Shown here one piece after another: positions 22,690-31,072 of a stretch of DNA of 64,000 bases. The DNA is from DASYRM01 sp036004405 (GTDB lineage Bacteria > Acidobacteriota > Vicinamibacteria > Vicinamibacterales > UBA2999): the NCBI GenBank assembly GCA_036004405.1, contig DASYRM010000062.1, positions 31,264-95,263 of the forward strand. Reading direction: 5' to 3'. The position numbers and the translations under genes are program-made. Below the pieces are notes generated by a model. It ran no database searches. It was given only the letters and a program-made list of their open reading frames with translations, and was not told the origin of the DNA. Positions within the stretch are counted from its first letter, which is position 1; each line of letters starts with the position of its first letter.

Positions 22690-23657
22690 TCGCGAATCTT
22701 CGACTTCAACTTCTCGATGTAGCGCTGCTGGTCGCCCGCCGCGAAGCCGGCGGCACGGAAGACGTCGTGCCACTGCTGGTCGGAGATGCGGGCCATCAGC
22801 CGGCACGTCCACACCACGTCGTTCAGGGTGACGGTGTCGACGATCTTCTGGTGGATGCCGTTGTAGTGGAACTTCACCTGCTGGCCGTCGAGCCCCTTGA
22901 TGAAGCCCTGCTCCTCGAAGCCAGCGACGTCGTTGCGCGAGCCCTGACCGAAGCCGCGCATCGGCGTCAATCGCAGGAACTTCGGGAAGCTGGTCTTGCC
23001 GAGCGAGGCGCCCAGGTCACGCACTACGTACACTTGCCGCGGGCCCTTGCTCACGTCGCGCAGGTTGTAGATCTTGTTGTTCGAGGTCTTCCAATCCCAG
23101 TTGTTCAGCATCAGGTTGGCGACGATGAGGCCCTGGAACGGTTGCGTCCCGACGAACGGGTTCTCGTACCAGGACCATTCCCCGACGACCTCCTCGCCCT
23201 CGTTGTGACGCCGGAACCGCGCAACGCCCAGGTCGTTGACCGGCTTCGACGCGCCATCCAGCTGCGGGTTGGTCACGATGTAGTTCGCCGGCTGATGAAA
23301 GCCGATGCCCCAGAGCACCCGCGACACGGCGACTTCGGGTTGCGCTTCTTTCCCGACTTTCACGCTCCACTGGACGCCCTGGCGGTCGCGGACGTCGAAG
23401 CCGCGGCTGTAACCGGAGCGGTCTTCAGCGGTGATTTCGAAGCGCGCGCCCTCGACCGGGGCTTCCGCCCGCCCGCCCGGTCCGTCGAACAAGTTCCTGG
23501 ACGCGAGGTCGGCGGGGTCGATCCAGAGCGCGCTGAGATCGACCTGAGTCGGCTCGGCCGCCGTCGTCTTTGGGGTCGATCTCGGAGCGCACGAGGCGGT
23601 GCCGATGGCAACCAGCAGAACGGCGCCCCAGCGGCTCAGTTGCAAGATCTTCCTCAT
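22662..23657 (-). CDS. Lipoprotein with protein-kinase-like motifs, function unknown
   Basis: Predicted lipoprotein of 331 residues (lipobox GTASC, Cys23) whose body shows the order of motifs seen in kinase folds: a strand lysine in QWSVKVG (Lys100), a helix glutamate in EAQPEVAVSRVLWGIGF (Glu108), a catalytic-loop-like NNWDWKTSNNKIY with D-x-K-x-x-N (Asp188, Lys190, Asn193), and YVVRDLGASLG with a DLG (Asp214) where kinases have DFG. These match the ATP and metal ligands of protein kinase-like enzymes. The opening ADLASRNLFDGPGG is also characteristic of this protein. Secreted kinases (Fam20/CotH/HipA-like folds) exist, but I know no characterised member of this type; it could be a pseudokinase. 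It is convergent with a small exported protein and back-to-back with the amidohydrolase. The start gives the lipoprotein signal; the frame is open 72 bp further upstream. Confidence 0.65.
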   Translation of the reverse strand: MRKILQLSRWGAVLLVAIGTASCAPRSTPKTTAAEPTQVDLSALWIDPADLASRNLFDGPGGRAEAPVEGARFEITAEDRSGYSRGFDVRDRQGVQWSVKVGKEAQPEVAVSRVLWGIGFHQPANYIVTNPQLDGASKPVNDLGVARFRRHNEGEEVVGEWSWYENPFVGTQPFQGLIVANLMLNNWDWKTSNNKIYNLRDVSKGPRQVYVVRDLGASLGKTSFPKFLRLTPMRGFGQGSRNDVAGFEEQGFIKGLDGQQVKFHYNGIHQKIVDTVTLNDVVWTCRLMARISDQQWHDVFRAAGFAAGDQQRYIEKLKSKIRDGLALAGPA

Positions 23658-23727
23658 GCGTGGAGTGGGGAGCAACCAGCGTGCCCGCGCTTGACAGCAG
23701 CGCCGCACTGACTGAACAGTGCGCCTC

Positions 23728-24774
23728 ATGACCTACATGCTGCCCGCCGTCGGAGCGCTGGCGCCGCGTCCGCCGCTGCCCAAAGTGGCCGTCGAGGAGC
23801 ACTTCAACGTTCTCGCCGCCGCACCGGGCAGCGCGCAACAGATCGACCTGTCACGGCTGGTGGCGTCCATGGGCTACGACCGCACCTGGATGTCGCTCGT
23901 GGACGCGCGCCTGGCCGAGTTCGACGAGCGCGTCGCCGCGATGGATGCGGCTGGCGTCGACATCAGCGTGCTGTCGCACACCGTTCCGGGCGCACAGGGG
24001 ATCGTCGATCCCGCACTCGCCGCCGCGGCGGCTCGCGATATCAACGACGTCCTGGCGGGTGCGATTGCGCGCCACCCGTCGCGGTTTGCCGGCCTCGCCA
24101 GCGTGGCGCTCCACGACCCGGTGGTCGGCGCCCGCGAACTCGAACGCGCCGTCACCGTGCTCGGATTCAAGGGCGCGATGATCAACGGCTACACCAACGT
24201 GGACGACGCGCGCGGCGGGGAATACCTCGACGCGCCGCGCCTGCTGCCGTTCTGGGAGGCGGTGGCGCACCTCGGCGTGCCGATCTGCCTGCACCCGCGT
24301 CCGGCGCTCGATCAGCGCGTGCACGATGGACACACGCAGCTGATTGGCGCCACCTGGGGCTTCGCGCCCGAGACCGCCTCACACGCGCTGCGCCTGGTGC
24401 ATAGCGGGCTGTTCGATCGGTTCCCGTCATTGACCCTGGTGCTCGGCCACCTCGGCGAGACGCTGCCGTACTTCGCGTGGCGGATTCAGCACTGCTTCGA
24501 GTTCAATCCGTCCGACAAACGGCTCGAGCGCCGCCTGCAGGACTACCTCTGCGACAACGTCTTCGTGTCCACCAGCGGCTTCTTCAACGATCAGGCGCTC
24601 ATCGGCGCCGTGCTCACCATCGGCGCCGATCGCATCCTGTTTGCGGTGGACTATCCCTACGAGCCGATGGACCCGGCCACGGCGTGGATCGAGCGCGCGC
24701 CCATCAGCGAGATCGATCGCCGCAAGATCGCGCACCTCAACGCACGCGCATTGTTCGGGCTGCCTCGCCGCTGA
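23728..24774 (+). CDS. Amidohydrolase 2 family protein (decarboxylase-like)
   Basis: Metal-dependent TIM-barrel enzyme of 348 residues. The first metal motif is VEEHF (Glu23-Glu24-His25) rather than the usual H-x-H, as in gamma-resorcylate and 2,3-dihydroxybenzoate decarboxylases and in ACMSD relatives. Further ligands are the His in PICLHPRPALD, the His in LGHLGETLPYFAWR and the Asp in LFAVDYPYEP. Decarboxylation or hydrolysis of an aromatic or amino acid derivative is expected; the substrate is unknown. A GTG nine bases upstream is an alternative start. It lies 50 bp upstream of the GT4 gene on the same strand and may head that operon. The kinase-like gene is divergent, with 70 bp between the starts. 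Confidence 0.88.
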   Translation: MTYMLPAVGALAPRPPLPKVAVEEHFNVLAAAPGSAQQIDLSRLVASMGYDRTWMSLVDARLAEFDERVAAMDAAGVDISVLSHTVPGAQGIVDPALAAAAARDINDVLAGAIARHPSRFAGLASVALHDPVVGARELERAVTVLGFKGAMINGYTNVDDARGGEYLDAPRLLPFWEAVAHLGVPICLHPRPALDQRVHDGHTQLIGATWGFAPETASHALRLVHSGLFDRFPSLTLVLGHLGETLPYFAWRIQHCFEFNPSDKRLERRLQDYLCDNVFVSTSGFFNDQALIGAVLTIGADRILFAVDYPYEPMDPATAWIERAPISEIDRRKIAHLNARALFGLPRR

Positions 24775-24824
24775 GCCGGCGTTCGCGATTGGTGGGATCT
24801 GTGCTTGCAAAGATCCAGGCCATG

Positions 24825-25880
24825 ATGCGTATTGCCCAGGTGGCCCCGTTGTTTGAGCGAGTTCCGCCCGTCACTTATGGAGGGACGGAGCGCGTCGTTG
24901 CATATCTTACCGATGCCCTCGTCGAGCTTGGCCATGAGGTCACGCTGTTTGCGAGCGGCGATTCGCAGACGCGCGCGCGGCTGGTCGCCGCCGCGCCGCG
25001 ATCGCTGCGGCTCGACACGACCTGCCGCGATACCATGGCGCCGCAGATTCGGGAGCTCGAGCAGATTTCGCGCATGGCGCACCGCTTCGATGTCATCCAT
25101 TTCCACACCGGGTTTCTGCACCTGCCGCTCGCGCGCCATCTCGCGGCGCCGTCGGTGACCACGATGCACGGCCGGCTCGACTTCGACGAGCTGGCGCCGA
25201 TGATGAGCGATTTCTCCGATGCTGAGTTCGTGTCGATCTCCAACCATCAGCGGCGCCCCTACCCGGATCAGAACTGGTGCGCCACGGTGTACCACGGGCT
25301 GCCGCCGCGGCTGCTGCCGTTCCGGCCGACGCCGGAGGACTACGTGGCGTTCGTCGGCCGCATCTCGCCCGAGAAGCGGGTCGATCGCGCCATCGAGATC
25401 GCCCGGCGCGCCGGGATCGAGCTGCGCATCGCGGCGAAGATCGATGCCGTCGACAAAGAGTATTGCGAGCGCGAAATCGCGCCGCTGATGGAGCAGCCGC
25501 ACGTGCGCTATCTGGGGGAGATCGGCGAGAAGGAGAAGGCGGTGCTGCTCGGCGGCGCTCGCGCGCTCCTGTTTCCGATCGACTGGCCGGAGCCCTTCGG
25601 CATGGTGGTGATCGAGGCGCTGTCGTGCGGAACGCCGGTGCTCGCGTGGCCCGACGGCTCGGTGCCGGAACTGCTCGAGCCCGGCGTGACCGGCTGGATC
25701 GTGGACTCGATCGACGCCGCGGTGGACGCGCTGGCCACGGTGGACGCGATCGATCGGCGGGTGTGCCGCGCCGTGTTCGAGAAGCGCTTCACGGCCGAGC
25801 GCATGGCACGCGACTACGTGACCGTCTACAAACGCCTGCGGGAGTGTTCGCGGGAACGCCTCGAGGCGCGAACCGCATGA
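24825..25880 (+). CDS. GT4 family glycosyltransferase
   Basis: Cytosolic or membrane-associated retaining glycosyltransferase of 351 residues with a GT-B fold. N-terminal domain: IAQVAPLFERVPPVTYGGTERVV with the Gly-rich loop, LTDALVELGHEVTLFASGD, VIHFHTGFLH. C-terminal nucleotide-sugar domain: YVAFVGRISPEKRVDRAIEIA and EPFGMVVIEALSCGTPVLAW with the E-x7-E motif. Such enzymes transfer glucose, mannose or similar residues. The second of two adjacent ATGs is preferred because AGG lies five bases before it. Its TGA overlaps the ATG of the debranching-type glucosidase (ATGA), a coupling that suggests joint synthesis and remodelling of a glucan or storage sugar. Confidence 0.92.
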   Translation: MRIAQVAPLFERVPPVTYGGTERVVAYLTDALVELGHEVTLFASGDSQTRARLVAAAPRSLRLDTTCRDTMAPQIRELEQISRMAHRFDVIHFHTGFLHLPLARHLAAPSVTTMHGRLDFDELAPMMSDFSDAEFVSISNHQRRPYPDQNWCATVYHGLPPRLLPFRPTPEDYVAFVGRISPEKRVDRAIEIARRAGIELRIAAKIDAVDKEYCEREIAPLMEQPHVRYLGEIGEKEKAVLLGGARALLFPIDWPEPFGMVVIEALSCGTPVLAWPDGSVPELLEPGVTGWIVDSIDAAVDALATVDAIDRRVCRAVFEKRFTAERMARDYVTVYKRLRECSRERLEARTA

Positions 25881-28033
25881 AGGCCGTGGCCGATGCCCCC
25901 GATGCCTACTACATCGTCGCCGAAACCGGGCTCGACCCGGAGACGCGCGCCCTCAAGGACGGCGAGACCTTCGGCGTCTTCGACGTCTTTGGCGACATCG
26001 GCAACGGCGCCGGACAGGGCCTGTACCACGACGGCACCCGTCATCTCTCGCTCTGCCAGCTGCGGCTGACCGGTCACCGGCCGTTCCTCCTCGGTTCGTC
26101 CACCGGCGCCGGTGGCCACGTGCTCACGGTGCACCTGACCAATCCGGATCTGCCGGGCGATCACGAGCTGCTGTGGCCCAAGGCGGTGCTGCACGTCCGC
26201 CGCTCGTCGTTTCTCTGGGATCGCACCTGGTTCAGCCGCATCGGCGTCGTCAACCATGGCCTTGCGCCGCTGTCGCTGTCGCTCGATCTGTCGTTCGACG
26301 CCGACTTCCGTGACGTGTTCGAGGTCCGCGGCGCGCACCGGCCGGCGCGTGGCCGCGTGATGCCGACGCGCGAGACCAGCCACGGACTGCTCTTCGAGTA
26401 TCACGGCCTCGACGGCGTGACACGGCAGACGGTCGTCCAGATCGAGCCGCCGCCGATCATCGCGCTGGCGCAGTGCCGTGTGGAGCTGACAGTGCAGCCG
26501 GGCCAGCGCCGCGACGTCTTCGTGGCGGTCGGCTGCAGCCGCTCGCCCCATGTGGAACCGCTGAGCGAGCGGTTCGCCGAGGCGCTCGCCGAGGCCACCG
26601 CGGCCATCGATCGCGTGCGCTCCCGGCTGGCGGGCGTGCGCACCTCGAGCGATCTCTTCGACGAATGGCTCGAGCGCTCGCGGTCCGACATCGCGATGAT
26701 GGTCACGCAGACGCCGCACGGCCCCTATCCCTATGCCGGGATCCCGTGGTTCAGCGCCATGTTCGGACGCGACGGCATCATCACCGCCTTGTCGGTGCTG
26801 TGGGCCGATCCGTCGCTGGCGCGCGGCGTGCTGCTGTCGCTCGCGGCCACGCAGGCCACGCGCGCGGATGCCGCCAGCGACGCCCAGCCGGGCAAGATCC
26901 TGCACGAGGCGCGCGGCGGCGAGATGGCCGCGCTGGGCGAGATCCCCTTTGCCGCCTACTACGGCAGCGTGGACGCCACGCCGCTCTTCGTGTTGCTGGC
27001 CGGCCGCTACTACCACCGCACCGGCGACGAGGACACGATCAGGCGTCTCTGGCCGCACATCGAGGCGGCGCTGGCCTGGATCGATCGCGACGGCGACGCC
27101 GACGGCGACGGCTTCGTGGAATACGCCCGCGCCACCGAGCGCGGGCTGCAGAACCAGGGATGGAAGGATTCGCACGACGCTATCTTTCACGCCGACGGCG
27201 AGCTGGTCGAAGGCCCCGTGGCGCTGTGCGAGGTGCAGGGATACGTGTACGCGGCGAAGATGCACGCCGCCGAGCTCGCCGGCGTCCTGGGCCACGAGCC
27301 GCGCGCGGCGGCGCTGCGGGCGCAGGCCGAACGGCTGCGTCTCGCCTTTGAGGAGCGGTTCTGGTGCGACGACCTCGGCGTGTACGCGCTGGCGCTCGAC
27401 GGCGCCAAGCGGCCCTGCCGCGTGGTGTCGTCCAACGCCGCGCAGTGCCTGATGAGCGGCATCGTGTCGCGCGGGCGGGCCCACCGGCTGGCCGACACCG
27501 TGATGCGCGACGGCGTGTTCTCGGGGTGGGGCGTGCGGACCATTCGTGAGGGCGCGGCCCGCTACAACCCCATGGCCTACCACAACGGCTCGATCTGGCC
27601 GCACGACACCGCACTGGTAGCGCTGGGGTTGGCTCGCTACGGGCTCAAGCACGACGTGGTGCGCATCGCCGAAGGGCTGTTCGCGGCGGCACAGCAGTTC
27701 GAGCTGCGCCGCCTTCCGGAGCTCTTCTGCGGTTTCGGCCGCCACGCGGGCGAGGCGCCCACGCGCTATCCCACCGCCTGCTCACCGCAGGCGTGGGCGG
27801 CGGCGTCGTCGCTCCTGGTCGTGCAGGCGCTGCTCGGGCTCGACATCGACGGCCCCAACCGTCGCGTCACGCTGCGGCAGCCGCGGTTGCCGGCGCCCCT
27901 CGAGTGGGTCCGCTTCACGCGCCTGACGGTGCGGGATGCAGAGCTGGACCTGCTGTGCGAGCGCCGGGGAGAAGACGTCGGCTCGAGCGTGATGCGCCGC
28001 AGCGGCGAGGTCGCGCTCATCACTGAGCAGTAG
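25877..28033 (+). CDS. Amylo-alpha-1,6-glucosidase / glycogen-debranching-type enzyme
   Basis: Protein of 718 residues. An N-terminal beta domain (about 1-280, GDE_N_bis-like: LKDGETFGVFDVFGDIG, GLYHDGTRHLS) precedes an (alpha/alpha)6 barrel with signature segments YAGIPWFSAMFGRDGIITAL, GKILHEARGGEMAALGEIPF, TPLFVLLAGRYY, GLQNQGWKDSHDAIFHADG (with a likely catalytic Asp) and YHNGSIWPHDTALVA. It lacks the 4-alpha-glucanotransferase module of eukaryotic debranching enzyme. It would hydrolyse alpha-glucosidic branch points or short alpha-glucans in the cytosol; no signal peptide. Translation is coupled to the GT4 gene by a 4-bp overlap. A 34-bp gap leads to the next gene on the same strand. Confidence 0.9.
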   Translation: MKAVADAPDAYYIVAETGLDPETRALKDGETFGVFDVFGDIGNGAGQGLYHDGTRHLSLCQLRLTGHRPFLLGSSTGAGGHVLTVHLTNPDLPGDHELLWPKAVLHVRRSSFLWDRTWFSRIGVVNHGLAPLSLSLDLSFDADFRDVFEVRGAHRPARGRVMPTRETSHGLLFEYHGLDGVTRQTVVQIEPPPIIALAQCRVELTVQPGQRRDVFVAVGCSRSPHVEPLSERFAEALAEATAAIDRVRSRLAGVRTSSDLFDEWLERSRSDIAMMVTQTPHGPYPYAGIPWFSAMFGRDGIITALSVLWADPSLARGVLLSLAATQATRADAASDAQPGKILHEARGGEMAALGEIPFAAYYGSVDATPLFVLLAGRYYHRTGDEDTIRRLWPHIEAALAWIDRDGDADGDGFVEYARATERGLQNQGWKDSHDAIFHADGELVEGPVALCEVQGYVYAAKMHAAELAGVLGHEPRAAALRAQAERLRLAFEERFWCDDLGVYALALDGAKRPCRVVSSNAAQCLMSGIVSRGRAHRLADTVMRDGVFSGWGVRTIREGAARYNPMAYHNGSIWPHDTALVALGLARYGLKHDVVRIAEGLFAAAQQFELRRLPELFCGFGRHAGEAPTRYPTACSPQAWAAASSLLVVQALLGLDIDGPNRRVTLRQPRLPAPLEWVRFTRLTVRDAELDLLCERRGEDVGSSVMRRSGEVALITEQ

Positions 28034-28067
28034 CCTCTCCGGCACGTCGCGTGCTTCTTCGAAGGGC

Positions 28068-28685
28068 ATGCAGAAGAAGTCGTACCGCCTCAGACGGCCG
28101 AGGCGCCTGGCCGTCCTGCTGACCACCATCCTTGCCGCGGCCTCCATGGCTGCGCTTGGAGCACGCCCGTTCGCCCAGGAAGATCGCGCGGGCGAAGAGC
28201 GGTTCAGTGCCACGGCGATCAACATGGGGACGCGCGGACCGGCCACGGTCGACCGTGTCGACATCGTGGTCAAACAGTGGTCGCCGCGGATTCAACGCGA
28301 CCGCCTGATCGGAGTGCTGTTCGAGAAGGGGCCCGACAAGCTCCTGGACGTGCTGCAGGACCTGCCGACGGTGGGCTACTTCAAGACGCCGGAAAGCCTG
28401 GCCTACGACATCCACTACGCGCAGCGGACGCCGCTCCCCGAAGGCGGTGAACGCGTGGTGCTCGCCACCGACCGCTACATCCGCTTCTGGGAAGTGGCCC
28501 GTGGCTCGCGGACGACCGACTATCCGTTCACGATTATCGAGCTGCGCCTGAACGGCGACGGCCGTGGCGAGGGCAAGATGTCGATTGCCACCAGGGTGTT
28601 GGCGGACAAGAAGAAGAACGAGGTGGTGCTCGAGAATTGGGGCACGCAGCCGGTGCTGCTCAAGGACGTCCGCCGCGAGCGCTGA
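28068..28685 (+). CDS. Exported conserved protein of unknown function
   Basis: Protein of 205 residues with a basic N-terminus and signal peptide (about 1-36, LAVLLTTILAAASMAALGARPFAQ). The mature part looks like one beta-rich domain: FSATAINMGTRGPATVDRVDIVVKQWS, DRLIGVLFEKGPDKLLDVLQD, TDYPFTIIELRLNGDGRGEGKM and VVLENWGTQPVLLKDVRRE. It reads like a family I have seen repeatedly as hypothetical in acidobacterial genomes, but no activity is known. It lies 34 bp after the debranching enzyme gene and 10 bp before the UdgX gene on the same strand, so co-transcription is likely without indicating a shared role. Confidence 0.75.
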   Translation: MQKKSYRLRRPRRLAVLLTTILAAASMAALGARPFAQEDRAGEERFSATAINMGTRGPATVDRVDIVVKQWSPRIQRDRLIGVLFEKGPDKLLDVLQDLPTVGYFKTPESLAYDIHYAQRTPLPEGGERVVLATDRYIRFWEVARGSRTTDYPFTIIELRLNGDGRGEGKMSIATRVLADKKKNEVVLENWGTQPVLLKDVRRER

Positions 28686-28695
28686 CGGCCCCGAC

Positions 28696-29355
28696 ATGGC
28701 GGAGCGCCGTCATCCCGCCGAGCAGCTGCCCTCCGGCGCGACCCTCGAGGACGCGCGCGAGAAGGCCGCACGTTGCCACGCGTGCGAGCTCTGGCGGCAC
28801 GCCACGCAGACCGTCTTTGGCGCAGGCGCCGCCCACGCGGAGATCGTGCTGGTCGGAGAGCAGCCCGGCGATCAGGAGGACCGGGCCGGCAAGCCGTTTG
28901 TCGGCCCGGCGGGGCGCGTGCTGGAAGAGGCGCTCGCCGCGGCGGGCGTCGATGCGGCCCGTGTCTACGTCACCAACGCCGTCAAGCATTTCAAGTGGGT
29001 GCCGCGTGGCAAGCGGCGCCTGCACGCCAAGCCGCGTTTGAGCGAGATCCAGGCCTGCGAGCCGTGGCTCGCCCTCGAGCTCTCGCGCATCCGGCCGCGT
29101 GTCGTCGTCTGCCTCGGCACCACCGCCGCGCGCGCGGTGCTCGGCCGGCCGGTGACGATATCCAGACATCGCGGCACCGTCCTGCCCGGCGACCTGGGGG
29201 CAGCAGTCTTCGTCACCGCGCATCCCTCATCCATCCTTCGCGCTCCGGACGCGGCGTCGAGGGCGCGGGGGCGGGAGCAGCTCGTGGCGGATCTCAGGGT
29301 GGCGGCGACAGAAGTACGTCGACAGCCGCCGCCTCGACCCGAATCGAAGCGGTGA
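28696..29355 (+). CDS. udgX: UdgX-type uracil-DNA glycosylase
   Basis: DNA repair protein of 219 residues. Motif A is GEQPGDQEDRAGKPFVGPAG, the glutamate form typical of type 4 and UdgX enzymes, and motif B is TAHPSSILR. A loop KRRLH at residues 106-110 is the diagnostic UdgX insertion; its histidine (His110) forms a covalent link to the abasic sugar after uracil removal in mycobacterial UdgX. Cysteines 27 and 30 (CHAC), 121 (ACEPWL) and 139 fit a 4Fe-4S site. The starting ATG follows the upstream stop by 10 bp. Its 3' end overlaps the convergent lipid kinase gene by 62 bp, an unusually long shared end. Confidence 0.9.
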   Translation: MAERRHPAEQLPSGATLEDAREKAARCHACELWRHATQTVFGAGAAHAEIVLVGEQPGDQEDRAGKPFVGPAGRVLEEALAAAGVDAARVYVTNAVKHFKWVPRGKRRLHAKPRLSEIQACEPWLALELSRIRPRVVVCLGTTAARAVLGRPVTISRHRGTVLPGDLGAAVFVTAHPSSILRAPDAASRARGREQLVADLRVAATEVRRQPPPRPESKR

Positions 29356-30178
29356 CACCGGGCGGCATCCGCACGAGCTCGTCGTCCACGTGCAGCGCCT
29401 CGGGATCGTGAATCTCGACGCAGTGCGCCGTCTCGGTCGCCAGGTCCAGGCGTCCCTCGCGCCCGGCCAGCCGATCGGCAATGTAGTCGGCAAGAGCCTT
29501 GCGATCCGCTTCGCGCGCGGTGACGATCGTCAGCTGGCCATCAGAGGGGCTCGCGTCCGGCGCGAACTCGAGGTTTGGACCGACAGTGCGGGTGTTCAGC
29601 ACCTCGACCAGCAGGAAGTCGCCGGTACGGGGTGCCCCGTCCACCGTCAGCGACCAGGCGCGCGGACGGAGACGCGACAGCGTCTGCGCGTAGCGCCGAA
29701 GCGCGCGCACCAGCTGCCACGGCGGCGGCTCCTCGCGGCGCAGGGGACGCCGTCGAAACGACGTCATGCACGCGGCGACCAGGCCGCCTCCAACCCCCTC
29801 GACGAAGAAGCGCGCGCCGTTGGTTCCGTGCAGCACGCCGGTGTCGAACGCCTGCGCCGGTGATTCGTGCCAGCTGCGCGCCATCCGCTCGAGCGGTCCG
29901 CGCAGGCCGAGGCTGAAGGCGATGTTGTTCGCGGTGCCGAGCGGCAGGATGGCCAGCGGCACGCCGCGTCCGGCCGTGACGCGCAGGGCATCCGCGACCG
30001 TGCCGTCGCCGCCTGCCGCCACCACGAGCTCGGCTGGCGGATCGGCGAGCCCGCTGGCATCCGCTGTGTGCTCGATGACGCGCACCAGTTCGTGCCCTTC
30101 GCCTTCGAGCAGCTCGCGCAGCGACGAGAGCGAGACACGGCGTCCCGAGGCGGGGTTGTAGATGAGCGCAATTCGCAT
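29294..30178 (-). CDS. Diacylglycerol kinase family lipid kinase
   Basis: Soluble DgkB/YegS-type kinase of 294 residues that would phosphorylate a lipid such as diacylglycerol. Visible motifs: MRIALIYNPASG at the N-terminus, the nucleotide loop VAAGGDGTVADAL, the ILPLGTANNIAFSLGL substrate-ATP segment and the C-terminal HVDDELVRMP with Asp and Glu typical of the family. The start matches the family N-terminus and is the first ATG that does; an upstream in-frame ATG at 30217 adds 13 unmatched residues. Its last 21 codons overlap the 3' end of the UdgX gene on the other strand. It is divergent from surE, with 69 bp between starts. Confidence 0.9.
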   Translation of the reverse strand: MRIALIYNPASGRRVSLSSLRELLEGEGHELVRVIEHTADASGLADPPAELVVAAGGDGTVADALRVTAGRGVPLAILPLGTANNIAFSLGLRGPLERMARSWHESPAQAFDTGVLHGTNGARFFVEGVGGGLVAACMTSFRRRPLRREEPPPWQLVRALRRYAQTLSRLRPRAWSLTVDGAPRTGDFLLVEVLNTRTVGPNLEFAPDASPSDGQLTIVTAREADRKALADYIADRLAGREGRLDLATETAHCVEIHDPEALHVDDELVRMPPGVTASIRVEAAAVDVLLSPPP

Positions 30179-30247
30179 GGATAGCCCGGCCGCTCGCAAG
30201 ATTCGGTCCGGCTTCAAGGTGGCGGCCGGTTTGCAAACTCGCCACTC

Positions 30248-31072
30248 GTGCGAATCCTTGTATCAAACGACGACGGTATCTACAGCCCTGGTATTGCCGC
30301 TCTGGCCGAGGTGGCGTCGGAGTTCGGGACCGTGCGTGTGGTGGCGCCCGATGTCGAGCGCTCCTCAACGGGGCACGCCATCACGGCCTCGCGGCCGCTC
30401 TCGTACCGCGCGACGAACATCAAAGGGCTGACGGCCTACCGCGTCAACGGCACGCCGGCCGACTGCGTGTCGCTGGGGGCGTATCACTGGGAGAAGGTCG
30501 ATGCCGTGCTCTCGGGGCTGAACATCGGCCTCAATCTCGGCAACTCACTCGGCCATTCGGGTACCGTGGCCGCCGCCAAGCAGGCAGCCCTCCTGGGGTT
30601 GCGCGGCATCGCGCTCAGCGCGCCGGCGGGCGCCGAGCCCGACTTCGAGCCGTTCAAGCCGTGGATTCGCCGCGTGCTGGATCTTCTGCTCGGCGACGTG
30701 CGGCTGCCGCTCGTCAACGTGAACTTTCCGCGCGAGCCGCGCGGATTGATGTGGGCGCGGGCCTCGGTGCGCCGCTACGACGGTCGCATCGTGCCGGTCA
30801 AGGATCCGGCCGGGCGTACCCTGTTCTGGTCCACCGTGGTTCCGATCGAGGACGCTGATGCGGGCACGGATCGCTGGGCGGTGGAGCAGAACTGGATCTC
30901 GCTGACGCCGCTGCGCCTGGATCCGACCGACGACGCGCAGCTGCAGGACGCCCGTCGCGCATGGCCGCTCGACGACGCACTGGCGATGGCGGTCTCGCCG
31001 GGCACCTCCTCACCGGAGGCGGCGCGGTCGGTGCGCGACGACGAAGCCGAGGCGTCGCTCACGAAGAGCTGA
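30248..31072 (+). CDS. surE: SurE 5'/3'-nucleotidase
   Basis: Survival protein SurE, 274 residues, a metal-dependent phosphatase acting on nucleoside monophosphates and polyphosphate. The signature N-terminus RILVSNDDGIYSPG supplies metal ligands Asp8 and Asp9; Ser39/Ser40 in DVERSSTGHAIT and Asn in LSGLNIGLNLGNSLGHSGTVAAA complete the active site. It begins with GTG, the only start that retains the conserved N-terminus. The C-terminal 20 residues are polar and variable. Its 3' end overlaps the convergent sensor kinase gene by 14 bp. No pcm or rpoS neighbour is present. Confidence 0.95.
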   Translation: MRILVSNDDGIYSPGIAALAEVASEFGTVRVVAPDVERSSTGHAITASRPLSYRATNIKGLTAYRVNGTPADCVSLGAYHWEKVDAVLSGLNIGLNLGNSLGHSGTVAAAKQAALLGLRGIALSAPAGAEPDFEPFKPWIRRVLDLLLGDVRLPLVNVNFPREPRGLMWARASVRRYDGRIVPVKDPAGRTLFWSTVVPIEDADAGTDRWAVEQNWISLTPLRLDPTDDAQLQDARRAWPLDDALAMAVSPGTSSPEAARSVRDDEAEASLTKS

